A stretch of 64,000 nucleotides of DNA, taken from Ptiloglossa arizonensis (lineage: Eukaryota > Arthropoda > Insecta > Hymenoptera > Colletidae). The notes beneath the pieces are model-generated. The model ran no database searches. It saw nothing but the letters and a program-made list of their open reading frames with translations, and was not told the DNA's origin. This document shows, piece after piece, positions 60,956-64,000 of the stretch. The first letter of the stretch is position 1; each line of letters begins with the position of its first letter. The DNA lies in assembly GCF_051014685.1 (NCBI RefSeq), contig NC_135056.1:5766001-5830000 (forward strand). The letters are read 5' to 3'. Made by a program: the position numbers and the translations under genes.

Positions 60956-62010
60956 GAGAGGCCATTTCACTGGGCCTGCTAGTGGAGTCATTAATAAGAC
61001 ATCCTAGTAGACCTTGCTTTATATGCCAGATATTGAGCGATCGATAAGGATCGTACATATAGAAATCAAAACCGGTACAAGAACTTGTGACAAATATATT
61101 TGTACGTTATATGGAAAAAAAGTTTGGAAAGAATTTTTTGTTTCAACGCAAAACGACTAAAATTACGTAGAACGTAACTAAGTTTGGTCCTTCGATGATT
61201 ATAAAGTATAATCAAATATGCAGGACTTAATCTTCAATCACATTTCAACAATAAACTCATGAATTTCAGCTATAAAATAGGTTTTTGTTATATCTTACTA
61301 AGTTTTGTGAGAACTCTATGCCTAATCTGTACATTTACTTTTTTATTTAACACTTTTGTTGCACGAAATATGAAAGGTTTGTAAGTTATTAAAACCCAGC
61401 TTTAATTGAAAAGATTGGAAAGATAAATATTCTGGTAAAATGCAGAAAAACTGTTAAAGCAAGAATGCAGATTTGTCTACGAAAAAAGAATGAATATTAA
61501 TCGTATTTACTGATTGAGTATATTACATATATTTTAGAAAAGAAAAGGGTAAATCGATATAGTGGTGGACAAAAACTGATGTTGATGACAAAACGTAATT
61601 ATGGAAAGTTTTTATACTTATGAATATAAGTATAAAAACAAAATTAAAACCGAAATCACGTCGCGATAACTACAAAACTATCTGTGAAAATAAATGCACG
61701 TTAAATGAAAGAAATACAGTAATTCTTTGATAAAAGTTAAACTTGGTTTCGCTTGGAAACTTTTAACAAATATGATATGCATTTTATTTCTAACATTGTT
61801 CGAAGAGAACAGCGAATGTACGATAATATACAGAGAGTGAGCGAAATACAGCAACAACAAACTAATCTCGCATTAAATGAGCTGAACGATCGAAACTTTA
61901 AAGCGACACTACGAGTATCGGCGTGTCAATCGCTAACGTAGAATACCAATTTTCAATATATATTTATTTTCTATGATAATTTTACGAAAGTATCATCATT
62001 AAATCGACTG
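60956..62010. other. AT-rich intergenic stretch
   Basis: Nothing recognised. A 72-codon minus frame (61058-60840) runs from unique sequence into the satellite and is probably chance. Confidence 0.45.
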
Positions 62011-62230
62011 AGTTTTCTCAGTGAAAATGAGTCCAAACACGGCCTAATTCAGATTATTTTTAATTATACGATATTCGAAATTATTTCTAAAAACGTATTA
62101 ATTACGAAGAATCAAAAATAGTTCAACTTTGGCAGTGTTTCAACTTCTCGTATTTTCACGTGGCAAAATCTTACTAATTTATTGATAATACTTTTACGGA
62201 GATATGACCATAAATATGTTTTTATTTCTT
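62011..62230 (+). repeat. Diverged dispersed repeat, related to 13465-13640
   Basis: Carries GTGAAAATGAGTCCAAACAC (62021-62040), GTGTTTCAACTT (62135-62146) and a GGAGATATGACC block, in the same order as the copy at 13465. Confidence 0.4.
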
Positions 62231-64000
62231 TTTTTTTTGTCTGAAATTTAATCCTGTACGCGGTAAGTATTACTCGGGATAGTTAACTGAAATCTTGTTT
62301 AACTTCGAAGTGGTGGGGGATAATGCTTGAAACTTTTATCGAGTTAATAATTTTTGACAAATAATACGCCAAGAAATTTGAACTTTGCAATAACTGAACA
62401 ATCATAGAGAGTTATTCAAAAATTATTGTTCCTTAGTTATTTTCGTAAATTTTACAATTCCACGCATCTTCTTGGAAGATGTTGTTTACAACACAGCGAT
62501 CACGTTGAAATTCTCCGTAACGAAGATATTTAACTTGATCAAGTGAAAATTTAATGAAGATTCGAAGCAACGAGTTCGCAATCGATTCAAACGGAGGATT
62601 ATAATGTAGTAAACACATTTGTAGGATGTAAATAAAGTGTAGAGTGACAAGGTAGGCGTTTTGCAATATTACTTAAAAAGCTATTAACTAGAATAGCAAC
62701 TTCACATATGTGCCAATATCTTCCTATAGGTATTGGTTATATAACAGCGACGATGTACTAAAAGTAGGAAAAAATTCTTGATTTCATAATTTCAAAGTAA
62801 TGTAAGTAACGCTATTAATCATAACTTCATACTGATATAAATAACTATGCACTTATATTCTTTTGGGCTTGTGACGCGCATTTCTGTGTATAACCTTTAT
62901 TTTTTATTAATTTTAAACTTTTACTATAGATCACTATTGACACGAAAGAATAATAAGTTTGCAAATCATATATTTTTTACAACGAGACTGCAACACAGAT
63001 TCTGTATATTTGAAAATTTTTCCACAGAAATTTTTGAAAAATAAGTTTTTACGATAGACAATGACTTTACACAATAAGTAGTAAAAACATTAAAACAGCG
63101 ATGGTATTTCAAAATGTGTCCACTGTATCAATTTTTAATTTTTCTGACTATACACAGGTGTAAGTAACAATATTATTCTAGATAATATATATATATATCA
63201 ATTGTTCGACCTTTGTGCATAATTATGAGAAATTTTATACTTCTTTATTTAATTTTAACCAATAATCATTACAAACTCGACAACTGAGGTAAAATATGAA
63301 GAAATAAATTGTGAAATTAATTCAGTACAGATATTTTTTCTACCGATAATCAATTAATTCAGCAATGAAAAGAATGAACGATATATTTTCACGTTCATCG
63401 GTAACTTCGGTACTATGTTCTAAATTCAAACATGTTGAAAATTCTTTCTCGTAAAGTCATCTATTAAAATTTGAGCCGGTGAAAGATTATGAAACGATAC
63501 TTAGAATTGAAAGGGGCACGTAAACTCATACATGGAATTAAAAAGGTCGCGCAACAATTTGACAAATTTTAGTATCCACGACAAGCCCTGACTCATTCGA
63601 CATTGACCTGACATTACCTTACGAGCTTCTGAGAGAACATGCGTTTTCTCAAGCACTTCTTTTTTCGTTCTACGAGTATCGTTAAAACGTGTCGGACATT
63701 TGAATGAAGAGATGATCGATGGCACTTCTCGCAATGAAAAAACTTGGGCGGTACTGAGAATATAATACTCTGTACAAAGTATTCAAAACCCACTGATTCC
63801 GCTTATTACAATCGCGCTTCCTTTGACAGATCATTTTTCAGAAGGCTCGAGCCTTTAACGAGCGAAAGGTCATTTCAGATCACGAGATTAATTGTTTTTG
63901 CGCCAATCACTGTCATCTTGTTTTTTCGGGAGTACTTTTAATCACTGGTGACTGGTGTTTATCAAGGTGCGTACGCATCAACGTTAATTATTATATACAT
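62231..64000. other. AT-rich intergenic stretch to the window end
   Basis: No gene recognised. A 77-codon minus frame (63734-63501) lies in a slightly GC-richer patch and shows no family I know. Confidence 0.4.

Overview
This is an animal nuclear sequence, almost certainly insect and most likely hymenopteran (bee-like). Genes are far apart. The background is AT-rich with CpG-containing, GC-richer islands, exons have GT/AG introns, and microsatellites and minisatellites are common. The order-level call is an inference from composition and protein resemblance, not a search result.

Four protein-coding genes can be supported. (1) Plus strand, 7524-9185: the large exon of a Capricious/Tartan-type leucine-rich-repeat transmembrane protein. 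It begins at a splice acceptor, so its start codon lies in an exon I could not find. Its frame stays open for 210 codons beyond the TAG at 9183-9185, to a TAA at 9816-9818, and the stop is followed by CTAG. This makes it a strong candidate for programmed stop-codon readthrough. A long 3' UTR probably follows. (2) Minus strand, 31570-29718: Fis1, the tail-anchored mitochondrial fission adaptor, four exons, 149 aa. (3) Minus strand, 33385-32313: a Maf-family nucleotide pyrophosphatase, four exons, 206 aa, lying 742 bp upstream of Fis1 in the same orientation. (4) Plus strand, 48729-59096: an RR-1 cuticular protein, four coding exons, 143 aa, with a TATA box, an 8.3 kb first intron and a poly(A) signal at 59475.

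Layout: 1-7523 is intergenic or intronic and holds an inverted pair of repeat ends, a foldback with a 30-bp minisatellite, and a GC-richer island. 7524 to about 14124 is the LRR gene and its probable 3' UTR. 14125-29572 has no recognised gene but holds a 158-bp hAT-like MITE, a ~600-bp foldback element, a TATA-type promoter followed by a composite 52/64-bp array, and a GA tract. 29573-33385 is the compact Fis1/Maf pair. 33386-48632 is gene-poor, with a 14-copy 38-bp array, a 100-nt hairpin, two candidate regulatory islands and a possible 43-codon small ORF. 48633-59480 is the cuticle gene, whose introns hold three tandem-repeat families. 59481-64000 is intergenic with a dimeric 236-bp satellite.

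The genes do not form one pathway: a neuronal/epithelial cell-surface recognition protein, two housekeeping genes and an epidermal structural protein. The best candidate for something undescribed is the readthrough switch in the LRR gene. Stopping at TAG leaves a C-terminal T-E-L, which fits a class I PDZ ligand; reading through buries it and adds a 210-residue His/Pro/Ser/Arg-rich tail. Intron-exon coordinates come from manual reading of splice signals and frame. Repeat identities are by eye.
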